Source of the DNA: Devosia sediminis
GTDB lineage: Bacteria; Pseudomonadota; Alphaproteobacteria; Rhizobiales; Devosiaceae
DNA: 64,000 bases
Assembly (NCBI RefSeq): GCF_016411825.1
Contig: NZ_JAEKMH010000003.1
Location: 124,001 to 188,000, forward strand
Direction: 5' to 3'
The notes under the pieces were generated by a model. The model did not search any database. It saw nothing but the letters and a program-made list of their open reading frames with translations, and had not been told where the DNA came from. Position numbers and translations under genes: made by a program. Positions 35,335 to 44,132 of the stretch are shown one piece after another. The first letter of the stretch is position 1; each line of letters starts with the position of its first letter.

Positions 35335-35430
35335 CACCCTCATTCCCTCCCCATCAAGGGGAGGGATGCAAAAGGCCGGGCCGCCAGTGTTCATCGTCTC
35401 CCTCCCCCTTGTGGGGAGGGATCGAGGGTG
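35335..35430. repeat. composite palindromic intergenic repeat, family A copy 7
   Basis: CCACCCTCATTCCCTCCCCATCAAGGGGAGGG at the left and CTCCCTCCCCCTTGTGGGGAGGGATCGAGGGTGGG at the right (given here as modules CCACCCTC and GAGGGTGG) are inverted. About 30 unrelated bases lie between them. Confidence 0.7.
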
Positions 35431-35464
35431 GGGGTGCGAGCGGCAAGGGCAATCGCTTCAAACG

Positions 35465-35489
35465 AAAAAGGCGCCCCTTGCGGGGCGCC
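35465..35489 (-). terminator. rho-independent terminator of the DUF2852 gene
   Basis: Minus strand: GGCGCCCC (35489-35482), loop GCAA, GGGGCGCC (35477-35470), TTTTT (35469-35465). It lies 43 bases beyond the stop. Confidence 0.88.
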
Positions 35490-35531
35490 AGTCTTGCCGT
35501 TGGAGGGCAGGGAAGGAGAGGGGCAGGCCGC

Positions 35532-35996
35532 TTACTGGCCGTTATTGCCCCAGTTGTACTGGTCGGCCGGCTTGTCGCCAAAGCCCTGGCGGCTGCCGCG
35601 GTGCTCGTTCATGAAGCGGTCGAACTCTTCGCGATCCTTGGCCTTGTTGAGGTTGGCCATGTATTCGTGGAAGGCGTCGATCTCGGCGTCGAGACGGGCG
35701 CGCTCTTCCTCGAGGCGCTTGAGCTGTTCGGCACGATATTCGTCAAAGGCGGCATTGCCCGAGGACGAGGTGGAGGCAAAGCCGGTGCGGCCGAAGCCGT
35801 GCTTGTTGTTGTTGCGCATGTAGCCGCATCCCTTGTTCCAGTAAGCCTGGGCCTTTTCGGCGGAGCCGCCGAACTTCTCACCCCAGAGGATGTAGCCGAG
35901 CACGGCCAGGCCCAGCGGCCAGAAGATGATGAAGCCCAGAACCATGAGGGCGATGGTCAGAGGCGACCATTGAGGTTTGATGATTGCAGTGGTCAT
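35532..35996 (-). CDS. DUF2852 family membrane protein
   Basis: A 154-residue protein with an N-terminal hydrophobic hairpin (PLTIALMVLGFIIFWPLGLAVLGYILWGEKF, residues 11-41), typical of DUF2852, followed by a cytoplasmic part with NNNKHGFGRTGF and a coiled-coil-like acidic/basic helix (EYRAEQLKRLEEERARLDAEIDAF, about residues 87-110) ending in a FDRFMNEHR motif. Alphaproteobacterial family of unknown function. ATG 35996 is chosen because the family N-terminus begins there; the long upstream open frame has no support. Confidence 0.85.
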   Translation of the reverse strand: MTTAIIKPQWSPLTIALMVLGFIIFWPLGLAVLGYILWGEKFGGSAEKAQAYWNKGCGYMRNNNKHGFGRTGFASTSSSGNAAFDEYRAEQLKRLEEERARLDAEIDAFHEYMANLNKAKDREEFDRFMNEHRGSRQGFGDKPADQYNWGNNGQ

Positions 35997-36147
35997 GTGT
36001 TTCGACTCCCAGTCACGATGACTCTCAAATGGCCCGCTCCCTCGCAGGATCAAGCATGTGCCTGTCGATTTTTTACGCTTGAAATGGCGGCAGGCCCTCC
36101 CTATGCGCCATAATTGAGCTGCCCCGAATGTGCCAATGGAGACCGGC

Positions 36148-37455
36148 ATGAGCGCCGAACCCACGCCAAGCCTGCCACCGCCCGCGGGCTGGCGCCCGCT
36201 GCGCCTGCAGACTCTGGTGCTGCTGCGCTGGCTCGCCGTGGCTGGACAGACCATCGGGGTCCTGTTCGTCAATTGGGGCCTCGGCTTCCCCCTGCCGCTG
36301 GTCGAATGCCTGGCGCTGATCGTGCTGTCGGCCGGCGTCAATATCGGGCTCACCCTGCGCTTCGGCCCGCATTACCGGCTTTCGGCCCGCGTCGCCGCCC
36401 TGCAACTGGCCTTCGATCTCTGCCAGCTCGGCGGCCTCCTGGCTTTGACAGGCGGGCTCGAAAACCCCTTTGCCCTTCTGTTGCTGGCGCCGGTATCGGT
36501 CTCCGCCACCTCGCTGCCGCAGCGCCAGGCCTTCCTCGTCGCCCTGCTCGCCGCCATGATCGCCTCGGTGCTGGCGGTCCTCCACCTGCCGCTGCCCTGG
36601 GAAATGGGCGGCACCATCGTCTTCAACCGCATCTATGTGATCGGCATCTGGGTCTCGACCATTTGCGGCGTCGTGTTCATTTCCGCCTATACCAACCGTG
36701 TCGCCCACGACGCCCGGCAGATTGCCGATGCACTGGCTGCCACCGAGCTGGCGCTGTCGCGCCGCGAACAGCTTTCCGCGCTCGATGGGCTCGCGGCCGC
36801 CGCGGCGCATGAACTTGGCACGCCGCTCTCCACCATTGCCCTGGCCGCCAAGGAAATGCGGCTCGAGGTGGAAAAGAACTCCGCCCTGGCCGAGGATGTC
36901 GAGCTGATCATTGCCCAGGCGGCGCGCTGCCGGGCGATTCTGGCCAAGCTGCGTAATCTGGGCAGCGAGCCGGCCGACCTGTTTGCCGAAGCGCCGCTGA
37001 CCGACATTCTCGACGAGGTGGCGCGCCCGCATGAAGGGCGGGGCAAGGTCATCCTGTTCGATGCGGCCGATACGTCCGGCCCGCCGCCGATCTTTCCGCG
37101 CAGCGTTGGCCTGCTCTATGGGCTGGGCAATATCATCGAGAATGCCACCGATTTCGCGGCCCAGACCGTCCGCATTGAAAGCGGCTGGGACCAGCAGACC
37201 ATCAGCGTCGCCATCACCGATGACGGCAAGGGCTTTGCCCCCGAGCTGATCGCCCGGCTGGGCGAACCCTATCTCACCAGCCGCCCGCGCGATCCCGGCG
37301 GCAGCGACGCGCACCAGCCCGGGGGCCTGGGCCTGGGCATCTTCATCGCCAAGACGCTGCTGGAACGAACCGGCGCGCGGCTCACTTTCGACAATGCCGA
37401 GCCGACAGGCCATGCCCGCGTCCGCATCACCTGGCCGCGCAGCGCAATCGCGTGA
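36148..37455 (+). CDS. actS: ActS/RegB/PrrB-type redox-sensing histidine kinase
   Basis: Global redox sensor of alphaproteobacteria, controlling respiration, carbon and nitrogen functions with ActR. The 435-residue product has about six membrane helices (residues 20-190), the ubiquinone-associated GGLENPF motif in the membrane domain, H-box AAAAHELGTPLSTIALA with His221, and the redox-active cysteine in AARCRAILAKLR (Cys261). The ATPase lobe has NIIENATDFA and GLGLGIFIAKTLLE. ATG 36148 follows GGAG with correct spacing; GTG 36130 is a less likely start. ActR follows after 51 bases. Confidence 0.93.
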   Translation: MSAEPTPSLPPPAGWRPLRLQTLVLLRWLAVAGQTIGVLFVNWGLGFPLPLVECLALIVLSAGVNIGLTLRFGPHYRLSARVAALQLAFDLCQLGGLLALTGGLENPFALLLLAPVSVSATSLPQRQAFLVALLAAMIASVLAVLHLPLPWEMGGTIVFNRIYVIGIWVSTICGVVFISAYTNRVAHDARQIADALAATELALSRREQLSALDGLAAAAAHELGTPLSTIALAAKEMRLEVEKNSALAEDVELIIAQAARCRAILAKLRNLGSEPADLFAEAPLTDILDEVARPHEGRGKVILFDAADTSGPPPIFPRSVGLLYGLGNIIENATDFAAQTVRIESGWDQQTISVAITDDGKGFAPELIARLGEPYLTSRPRDPGGSDAHQPGGLGLGIFIAKTLLERTGARLTFDNAEPTGHARVRITWPRSAIA

Positions 37456-37506
37456 TCGGACGGGTTGGTTTTGACGTAGGTCGAGCAAAGGCATATTGGA
37501 AGGGCC

Positions 37507-38058
37507 ATGGATACGATCGAAGACCTTCTGGCTGCCGATCCAAGCATCTTGCTTGTCGATGACGATGCAGCCTTCCTGAGCCGCCTCGAACGCGCCATGG
37601 CGCGGCGGGGCTTTGAAGTGCGCATTGCCGCTTCTGTCGCCGATGGCCTTGCCGCCGTGGCCGACCGCCCGCCGGCCTATGCCGTGGTCGACCTGCGGCT
37701 CGAGGACGGCAATGGCCTCGATGTCGTCTCGGCGCTGCACCAGAAGCGCCCCGATGCGCGCGCCGTGGTGCTCACCGGCTATGGCAATATCGCGACGGCA
37801 GTGACGGCGGTCAAACTCGGGGCCATGGACTATCTTTCCAAGCCCGCCGATGCCGACGATGTCATCAATGCGCTGCTTGCCACCGGCGAGGACAAGCCCG
37901 AGCCGCCGGAAAACCCGATGTCGGCCGACCGCGTCCGCTGGGAACATATCCAGCGCGTCTATGAGCTCTGTGACCGCAATGTGTCCGAGACCGCGCGGCG
38001 CCTCAACATGCACCGCCGCACCCTGCAGCGCATTCTCGCCAAGCGCGCGCCGCGGTAA
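37507..38058 (+). CDS. actR: ActR/RegA/PrrA-type response regulator
   Basis: DNA-binding partner of ActS, 183 residues. The receiver domain has acidic pocket LVDDDAAFL, phosphoacceptor Asp62 in AVVDLRLEDGNGLDVV, the switch Thr in VVLTGYGNIATAV and Lys in YLSKPADADDV. The C-terminal Fis-type helix-turn-helix RNVSETARRLNMHRRTLQRI is the almost invariant RegA/ActR signature. It is transcribed with actS and followed by a repeat element. Confidence 0.95.
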   Translation: MDTIEDLLAADPSILLVDDDAAFLSRLERAMARRGFEVRIAASVADGLAAVADRPPAYAVVDLRLEDGNGLDVVSALHQKRPDARAVVLTGYGNIATAVTAVKLGAMDYLSKPADADDVINALLATGEDKPEPPENPMSADRVRWEHIQRVYELCDRNVSETARRLNMHRRTLQRILAKRAPR

Positions 38059-38071
38059 TTTCGTGATTGTC

Positions 38072-38143
38072 GTCATTGCCCGGCTTGACCGGGCAATCCA
38101 CCTTGTCGATGCATGGACCACCCGGTCGAGCCGGGTGGTGACG
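38072..38143. repeat. palindromic intergenic repeat pair, family B copy 4
   Basis: GTCATTGCCCGGCTTGACCG (hairpin ATTGCCCGG/CCGGGCAAT) followed after about 25 bases by GGACCACCCGGTCGAGCCGG (hairpin ACCACCCGG/CCGGGTGGT). The pair is found in reverse complement at 40353-40426. Confidence 0.8.
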
Positions 38144-38169
38144 TTGAACAAGGGCGTCGCCTGATTGCC

Positions 38170-38520
38170 CTACCGCGAAAACAGCGTCTCGAAACCGCCA
38201 AAGATCATGCGCCTGCCGTCGAACGGCATTTCGCCGAAATCGGCCATGGCTTCGGGCGCCATCATCTTCTGCATCGCCGCGTCGCGGGTGGCCTTGTCGG
38301 GATATTCGATCCAGGAAAAGACGATGACCTCGTCCTCCTTTGCCTGCACGGCGCTGTAGAAATCGTTGTTCTCGCCATGCGGGACATCGTCGCCCCAGTT
38401 CTCGACGACGCGCGTGGCGCCCCAGCTCTTGAGCAGGTCGGCGGCCTTGCTGGCGTGGTCGATATAGGCCTGGCGGTTGGCCTTGGGCACGGCGGTGACC
38501 ATTCCATCGATATAGGGCAT
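38170..38520 (-). CDS. DUF1428 domain protein
   Basis: A 116-residue ferredoxin-like-fold protein: MPYIDGMVTAVPKANRQAYI at the start, WGATRVVENWGDDVPHG in the middle, and VIVFSWIEYPDKATRDAAMQKMM then GRRMIFGGFETL at the end, all standard for DUF1428. Related to dimeric alpha/beta-barrel proteins; no confirmed activity. ATG 38520 has AAGGAGAAAGCC upstream. It is divergent from the beta-CASP nuclease gene. Confidence 0.92.
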   Translation of the reverse strand: MPYIDGMVTAVPKANRQAYIDHASKAADLLKSWGATRVVENWGDDVPHGENNDFYSAVQAKEDEVIVFSWIEYPDKATRDAAMQKMMAPEAMADFGEMPFDGRRMIFGGFETLFSR

Positions 38521-38644
38521 TGGCTTTCTCCTTGTCGGTCTGGGCAAACGGTTCTGCTGACGGGGCGGTTTCCCGGCCCGCCTCGACTTTGACGAATGGC
38601 TGGGGCTAACCTCGACAGGCAAAGCCAAAAAAGAGGAGCCGCGC

Positions 38645-40303
38645 TTGACCGTCACCCTCCATTTCCACGGCGCGGCCGGCACCGTGACCGGTTCGTGCTA
38701 CCGTGTGGTCCATCCGGCCGGGCAGTTTCTCGTCGATTGCGGACTCTTTCAGGGCAACAAGAGCGTGCGCGACCTCAATCTCAAGCCCACGCCCTTTGAT
38801 CCGAAAAGCGTGGACTTCCTGCTCCTCACCCATGCCCATATCGATCATGCCGGTCTCTTGCCCAAGCTCTATGCCGAGGGCTGGCGCGGCCCGATGTGGA
38901 TGACCGAGCCGACCGCTGGCCTCCTCGAATATCTCCTGCCCGACGGCGCCGGCATCCAGGAAAGCGAGGCCGAGCGCGAAACCAGGAAGCGCAGCCGGCG
39001 CGGCGAGGAACCGGCCAAGCCGCTCTATACGATGGCCGATGCCGAAGAGGCATTGCAGCATCGCCGGACCTGCGCCTATGGCGCATGGATCGAGCCCGGC
39101 CCGGGCGTCCGCGCCCGCTACTGGAATGCCGGCCATATCATCGGCTCGGCCTCGATCGAGGTGGAGGTGATCGACAGCGACGGCAAGCCGGTGCGGCTGA
39201 TGTTTTCGGGCGATATCGGGCCGGACGAAAAGGTCTTCTACAACGAACCCGAAGGTCCTTCGGGCTTCGACTATATTCTTTGCGAATCCACCTATGGCGG
39301 GCGCGATCGCGCCGATTATACGCTGGTCGAGCGGCGCGAGGCGCTCAAGCTCGAGATCCAGGAGGCGATGCGGCGTGGCGGCAATCTCGTCATTCCCGCC
39401 TTTGCCGTCGAGCGCAGCCAGGAATTGCTGCACGATATCGGCGTCCTCATCCGCAATGGCGAGATCGACCCCAAGCTGGTGGTGCTCGACAGCCCGCTCG
39501 CCAGCAAGGTCACCAGCGTCTATCGCAAATATGCGAGCATGTTCGAGGATACCGAGCTTGCCGCAGACGAGCTGTTCAACGACCCGCGCTTCCGCATCAT
39601 CGAGGCGGTGGAGGACAGCAAGGCGCTCAACGCCATCAAGGGCGGCGCCATCATCCTCTCCGCCTCCGGCATGGCCGATGCCGGGCGCATCAAGCATCAC
39701 CTCCGGAACAACCTGATCCGCTCCAATGCCACCGTGCTCTTCGTCGGCTACCAGGCGCCGGGCACGCTGGGCCAGATCATTCTCTCGGGCGCGAAGGAAG
39801 TGCGCATCCACGGCACGCTGGTCCCGGTCCGGGCCACGGTCCGCTCCATGGGCAATTACTCCGCCCATGCCGATCATTCCGAGTTGATGGACTGGATTGC
39901 CGAGCGCCTGCCGGCCCATGGCGCGCTGTTCCTGACCCATGGCGAGGACGAGGAGCGTCACGCCCTGCGCGATGCGCTGGTCGCGGCGGGCCAGCTCGGC
40001 GGCGATCAGGTCATCCTGCCCCAGCTCGACGACTATTTCGAACTCGATACCGCCGGCATCAAGGCTGCCAAGGCGCCGCCCGCACGCCGCGTCGACCCGG
40101 CGCAGATGCCTTCGGATTGGCACAATGCCTTTTCCGATTTCACCATTCGCCTGAGCCAGCGACTGCATGATCTGCCCGACAGCGACAAACTGGCGCTGAT
40201 GCTGGATCTGCAGGCACGCCTCTCCGACCTCGGCGCCGCCCCGAGCCCCAAGGGCCGGCCGACGCCCGTGACCCCGGTCGAGACGCAGGCGTTTGATGAA
40301 TAG
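38645..40303 (+). CDS. beta-CASP metallo-beta-lactamase-fold ribonuclease
   Basis: A 552-residue RNA-processing enzyme of the CPSF73/archaeal-CPSF-like group found in bacteria. The metallo-beta-lactamase motif LTHAHIDHAG carries His63, His65, Asp67 and His68; further ligands appear in WNAGHIIGSA and FSGDIG. The beta-CASP insert and the C-terminal MGNYSAHADHSELMDW with HG-EDE follow. Start TTG 38645 has AGAGGAG at good spacing and begins directly with the beta-strand L(M)TVTLHFHGAAGTVTGSCYR, so no ATG is missed. About 80 residues at the C-terminus extend past the usual core. Confidence 0.88.
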   Translation: MTVTLHFHGAAGTVTGSCYRVVHPAGQFLVDCGLFQGNKSVRDLNLKPTPFDPKSVDFLLLTHAHIDHAGLLPKLYAEGWRGPMWMTEPTAGLLEYLLPDGAGIQESEAERETRKRSRRGEEPAKPLYTMADAEEALQHRRTCAYGAWIEPGPGVRARYWNAGHIIGSASIEVEVIDSDGKPVRLMFSGDIGPDEKVFYNEPEGPSGFDYILCESTYGGRDRADYTLVERREALKLEIQEAMRRGGNLVIPAFAVERSQELLHDIGVLIRNGEIDPKLVVLDSPLASKVTSVYRKYASMFEDTELAADELFNDPRFRIIEAVEDSKALNAIKGGAIILSASGMADAGRIKHHLRNNLIRSNATVLFVGYQAPGTLGQIILSGAKEVRIHGTLVPVRATVRSMGNYSAHADHSELMDWIAERLPAHGALFLTHGEDEERHALRDALVAAGQLGGDQVILPQLDDYFELDTAGIKAAKAPPARRVDPAQMPSDWHNAFSDFTIRLSQRLHDLPDSDKLALMLDLQARLSDLGAAPSPKGRPTPVTPVETQAFDE

Positions 40304-40352
40304 GTGTGCCGGGCCACGCCTCTCAAAGATCCGCGCCCGATCTAACCCCCAT

Positions 40353-40426
40353 CGTCACCACTCGGGTTGTCCCGGGTGGTCCATTCCCCCGCAAGGTGGA
40401 TTGCCCGGACAAGCCGGGCAATGACG
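40353..40426. repeat. palindromic intergenic repeat pair, family B copy 5
   Basis: CGTCACCACTCGGGTTGTCC and GGATTGCCCGGACAAGCCGG form the same two hairpins as 38072-38143 but in reverse complement order, with a short CCCCCGCAAGG spacer. Confidence 0.8.
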
Positions 40427-40469
40427 AAGGATAGGGGAGGGCGGCGCGGTGCAGGACAGGGTCGCCCGT

Positions 40470-41498
40470 TCACCGCCCCTCCAGCGCCTCCACCCGCGCC
40501 GCCAGCTCCTGCACGGCCCGGACCAGCGGGGCGATGAACTGGTCGTAGCGCAGCGCCTGCTGGCTGTCGGGATCATCGGGGTCGGCCAGCACATGCCCGC
40601 CGAAATCCACTTCCAGCCGCGCCGCCACCGCGGCCACATCCTGGGCGATGAGCCCGTAATGGATGCGCCCATCGCCACCCTTCCACTGGAAGCGCACTGG
40701 CTCGAGAAGGCAAATGAAGTCGAGGCCGAGATCGCTCGGCGCGATCTCCGTCTTGTGCCTCCCATCCGAGGTCTGGATCGTGCCGGTGGCCGACCACACG
40801 GCCGACCAGCGGGCGCCGCTGGCCCCCAGCGTCCGCGTATTGTCCGTGGCCGGCCGCACGATGCCCGCCACGGTCATGGTCGCCGTCGCGGCATCGATGG
40901 TGACGGCATCGGTCCAGGCCGCACCATCGGCGCTGACCTTGATGCGCCAGTTGGTGTCGCCCATCAGGCCCATTTCGGCCCGGCCCGACCAGTTGGACTG
41001 GTAAAGGAGGCTCGCCGTATCCCCGCTCGCCGCTTTGTTGAGCTTGAGCTGGTGCCCGGAGCCGGCGTGGTTGAGGAGCGTCGCCGCCGACGACACGGAA
41101 AGCCGGTTGGTACTGTCGGCGCTGGCATTGATGCCGAGCTGCGGCAGGCCCGCGCCCAGCGCCGCGACCACCGTCCAGGCGCTCCCCGAAAAGACACGCA
41201 GCGTGTCGCTGGCGCGATCGAAGACCTGCCAGCCCTCGGCCGGATCGAAAAAGCTCCAGGCGCCGTCCTGCCAGGCGGCGATTTCATTGCTGTGCCCTGC
41301 CCAGGCGCCGCTGGCGCCCGCGGGCACGATCCAGGCTTCTCCCGGCAGCGGCGTTGTCGGCGGCGTGACCAGTGCCGCCGATTCCACCACCGGCTGCACC
41401 AATGCATCGAGCCGGTTGAGGGCATCATTGTGGGTGATGTGCTTGAGGGCCTGTCCGGCCATGATGAAGGGCAGGGAAAGGCGGGCGGTGTCGTTCAT
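40470..41498 (-). CDS. phage-tail-fibre-like protein: DUF2793 with C-terminal S74 chaperone domain
   Basis: A 342-residue protein. The N-terminal half matches DUF2793 (GQALKHITHNDALNRLDALV, then PGEAWIVPAGASGAWAGHSNEIAAWQDGAWSFFDP), a domain seen in prophage and gene-transfer-agent fibre proteins. The C-terminus is an intramolecular chaperone of the endosialidase/S74 type: TSDGRHKTEIAPSDLGLDFI with the Ser-Asp self-cleavage site, then LEPVRFQWKGG and HYGLIAQDV, ending in a coiled coil (VRAVQELAARVEALE). No other phage gene is nearby. ATG 41498 gives MNDTARLSLPFIMAGQALKH. Confidence 0.85.
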   Translation of the reverse strand: MNDTARLSLPFIMAGQALKHITHNDALNRLDALVQPVVESAALVTPPTTPLPGEAWIVPAGASGAWAGHSNEIAAWQDGAWSFFDPAEGWQVFDRASDTLRVFSGSAWTVVAALGAGLPQLGINASADSTNRLSVSSAATLLNHAGSGHQLKLNKAASGDTASLLYQSNWSGRAEMGLMGDTNWRIKVSADGAAWTDAVTIDAATATMTVAGIVRPATDNTRTLGASGARWSAVWSATGTIQTSDGRHKTEIAPSDLGLDFICLLEPVRFQWKGGDGRIHYGLIAQDVAAVAARLEVDFGGHVLADPDDPDSQQALRYDQFIAPLVRAVQELAARVEALEGR

Positions 41499-41569
41499 GA
41501 AAAGGCTCCAACAGTGATGGAGCCAGTGTGCGGCGGGATGTGGCAGCGGGGATAAGGCGAAGAGGGGGG

Positions 41570-42412
41570 CTAGACCGCCGCCACTGTCCGCCGCTGCGTT
41601 AGGATAAACGCGATGATGAAGCAGGCGCTCATCAGCAGCACGATGGTTGGGGCCGGGGCGCTGTCGAGAAAGAAGCTGAGATAAACCCCAAAGAGGCTGC
41701 ATCCCACCGAAATGCCCGTGGCCACGAACAGCATGACGCCGAAGCGCCTTGTGATCAGAAAGGCAATGGATCCCGGCGCGATAAGGAGGGCAATGACCAG
41801 CACGATGCCCACCGCCTGCAGGGCCCCGACAATGGTCAGCGAGATCAGCGCCAGAAGGCCGTAATGCAGGAGGCGGGTGTTGAGCCCGATGGCCCCGGCC
41901 TGCTGCGGGTCGAAGATGAAGAGCATGAGATCGCGCCACTTGGCCGCGACAATGCCGGTGACGACGAGGGCAACGGCCAGCGCCAGCATGATGCCGCCCT
42001 GGTCGACGCCCAGCATGTTGCCAAAGAGAATGTGGTCGAGATGCACATCGGTGGTGATGGCGGTGTAGAGCACGATGCCGAGGCCGAAGAGCCCGGCAAA
42101 GACCACGCCCATGACCGTATCTTCCTTGATGCGGGAATTCTCCTTGAGAAACCCTACCGAGAGGGCGCAGACCATGCCGGCGATAAAGGCGCCCAAGCCC
42201 AGGGGCAGGCCGACCATATAGGCAATGACCACGCCCGGCAGCACGGCATGGGAAATGGCGTCGCCCATCAGCGACCAGCCCTTGAGCACGAGGAAGCACG
42301 AGAGCAGCGCCGTCGGCACCGCCACCAGTGCCGCGATCACCATGGCCTGGACCATGAAGGGGAACTGGAACGGCCAGACCAGCCAATCGACGAGCGACAC
42401 GCCTTCCATCAT
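41570..42412 (-). CDS. sitD: SitD, Mn/Fe ABC transporter permease
   Basis: Second membrane subunit of an ABC-3 (cluster 9) metal importer, 280 residues with about eight hydrophobic segments. Family motif VLKGWSLMGDAISHAVLPGV near residues 42-61 and the Gly/Asp-rich loop are present; TMAL-like FGNMLGVDQGGIMLALAVAL follows. ATG 42412 overlaps the sitC stop by ATGA. The operon order sitA-B-C-D and both permease types make the assignment secure; metal specificity (Mn versus Fe) is inferred. Confidence 0.93.
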   Translation of the reverse strand: MMEGVSLVDWLVWPFQFPFMVQAMVIAALVAVPTALLSCFLVLKGWSLMGDAISHAVLPGVVIAYMVGLPLGLGAFIAGMVCALSVGFLKENSRIKEDTVMGVVFAGLFGLGIVLYTAITTDVHLDHILFGNMLGVDQGGIMLALAVALVVTGIVAAKWRDLMLFIFDPQQAGAIGLNTRLLHYGLLALISLTIVGALQAVGIVLVIALLIAPGSIAFLITRRFGVMLFVATGISVGCSLFGVYLSFFLDSAPAPTIVLLMSACFIIAFILTQRRTVAAV

Positions 42413-43260
42413 GCGGTCTCCTCGGCGATGCGGCGGCGGGCTGCCAGCCAGCCATGCTTGGGTGCGAAGACAAAGGCGAGAAGGAAGACCAGCGTCTGCA
42501 GCACGACGATGATGCCGCCCGTCGCCCCGTCGAGGAAATAGCTCAGATACGCTCCGACCAGCGATGTCAGCACCCCGAGCACGATGGCAAGGACGATGAG
42601 GCGCGGAAAGCGGTCGGTGAGAAGGTAGGCCGTGGCACCCGGCGTCACCACCATGGCGATGACGAGAAAGGCGCCCACGGTCTGCATCGCCGCAACGGTC
42701 GCGGCGCTGAGCAGGGCGAAGAAGACCACCTTGAGCAAGGTGGTTCGAAGGCCGATGGAGCGGGCATGGCTCGCGTCGAAGAAGGTGACCATCAGGTCCT
42801 TCCAGATCACCAGCATGACGGCCAGCGTCACCACCGAGATCAGCACCAGTTGCAGCGTGTCCTCGGGGGTAATCGCAAGGATATTGCCCAAAACGATCGA
42901 CTGCACGTCGACTGCGGTGGGCGAGACCGAGACCATGAACAGCCCCAGCCCGAAAAAGCCGGTGAAGATGAGGCCGATCACCGCGTCTTCGCGCAGTTTC
43001 GTGCGCTGCGACAGGAACAGCATGGCCCCGGCTGCAAGCCCGCCGGAGAGGAAGGCGCCGATGGAAAAGGGCAGGCCCAGCATGTAGGCGCCGGCCACCC
43101 CCGGCACGATGGAATGGGAGAGGGCATCGCCGATCAGCGACCAGCCCTTGAGCATCAGATAGGCCGAAAGGAAGGCGCAGACGCCTCCGACAAGGGCCGA
43201 AACCCACATGGCATTGACCATGTAATTGTAGCCGAAGGGTTCGAGCAGCAGGTCGATCAC
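42409..43260 (-). CDS. sitC: SitC, Mn/Fe ABC transporter permease
   Basis: First permease of the sit operon, 283 residues, eight to nine membrane helices. It contains [20 protein letters not shown] near residues 37-56, the same motif as SitD, and [20 protein letters not shown]. The GTG start at 43260 overlaps the sitB stop (GTGA), so translation is probably coupled. SitC and SitD likely form a heterodimeric channel energised by SitB. Confidence 0.93.
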   Translation of the reverse strand: MIDLLLEPFGYNYMVNAMWVSALVGGVCAFLSAYLMLKGWSLIGDALSHSIVPGVAGAYMLGLPFSIGAFLSGGLAAGAMLFLSQRTKLREDAVIGLIFTGFFGLGLFMVSVSPTAVDVQSIVLGNILAITPEDTLQLVLISVVTLAVMLVIWKDLMVTFFDASHARSIGLRTTLLKVVFFALLSAATVAAMQTVGAFLVIAMVVTPGATAYLLTDRFPRLIVLAIVLGVLTSLVGAYLSYFLDGATGGIIVVLQTLVFLLAFVFAPKHGWLAARRRIAEETA

Positions 43261-44132
43261 GACTGGTCCTCGCGCCTGTTCTGGTGCGCCTCGCGGCCCT
43301 TCTCGCCATAGAAGACCAGCGGGCGTTCGTCGTCGGTCAGCACGGAGAGATGCCGCGGATCGTCGTCGGCATGCAGGCCCGCACCCGACAGCACGAAATG
43401 CCGGAGCACGCCGCCAAAGGCCTCTTCTAGCTTTTCGCGGGTGAACACCTCCGATGTCGGGCCCGAGGCGATGACCGTACCCTTGACCAGCACGGTGCGG
43501 TCGCAGAATTCGGGCACCGAGCCCAGATTGTGGGTGGAGACGAGGATCACCTTGCCCTCGTCGCGTAGCGCCCGCAGCAGGGCAATGATGGCGTCCTCGG
43601 TCTTGACGTCGACGCCGGTAAACGGCTCGTCGAGAAGGATGACCTCCCCCTCCTGCGCCAATGCCCGGGCGAGGAAGACGCGCTTTTTCTGCCCACCCGA
43701 AAGCTCGCCGATCTGCCTCTTGGCAAAGCTGGTCATGTCGACGCGGGCCAGCGCCGCTGCCACCTTTTCCCGGTCCACGGGGCCGGGGATGCGCAGCATG
43801 TTCATGTGGCCGAACCGGCCCATCATCACCACATCCTCGACCAGCACCGGAAAGTTCCAGTCGACGTCCTCGGACTGCGGCACATAGGCGATTTTATTCT
43901 GCCGCTGCGCCTGCCTGCCGGTTTGGCCCAGGATGGAAATCTCCCCGCCCGTCAGCGGCACGAACCCCATGATCGCCTTGAAGATCGTCGACTTGCCCGC
44001 GCCGTTGACCCCCACAAGCGCGGTGATCGAGCCACGCGGCGCGACAAAGCTCGCGCTTTTCAGCGCCGTCGTACCATTGCGGTAGGCGACGGTAATGTCC
44101 TTGATGGCGATGCCTGGGGCCTGGTCCTTCAC
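43257..44132 (-). CDS. sitB: SitB, Mn/Fe ABC transporter ATPase
   Basis: A 291-residue ATP-binding subunit: Walker [11 protein letters not shown]-loop [14 protein letters not shown] (the VDWxFP stretch is typical of Mn/Zn cluster ATPases), signature [18 protein letters not shown], Walker [13 protein letters not shown] and switch His in [10 protein letters not shown]. The C-terminus ends with a charged tail ([15 protein letters not shown]). GTG start 44132 overlaps the sitA stop. Cytoplasmic, coupled to SitC/SitD. Confidence 0.95.
   Translation of the reverse strand: MKDQAPGIAIKDITVAYRNGTTALKSASFVAPRGSITALVGVNGAGKSTIFKAIMGFVPLTGGEISILGQTGRQAQRQNKIAYVPQSEDVDWNFPVLVEDVVMMGRFGHMNMLRIPGPVDREKVAAALARVDMTSFAKRQIGELSGGQKKRVFLARALAQEGEVILLDEPFTGVDVKTEDAIIALLRALRDEGKVILVSTHNLGSVPEFCDRTVLVKGTVIASGPTSEVFTREKLEEAFGGVLRHFVLSGAGLHADDDPRHLSVLTDDERPLVFYGEKGREAHQNRREDQS

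Noticed and set aside
40470..41498. Prophage region
   Set aside because: Only one fibre-like gene is present; no integrase, portal, terminase, capsid or lysis gene flanks it.
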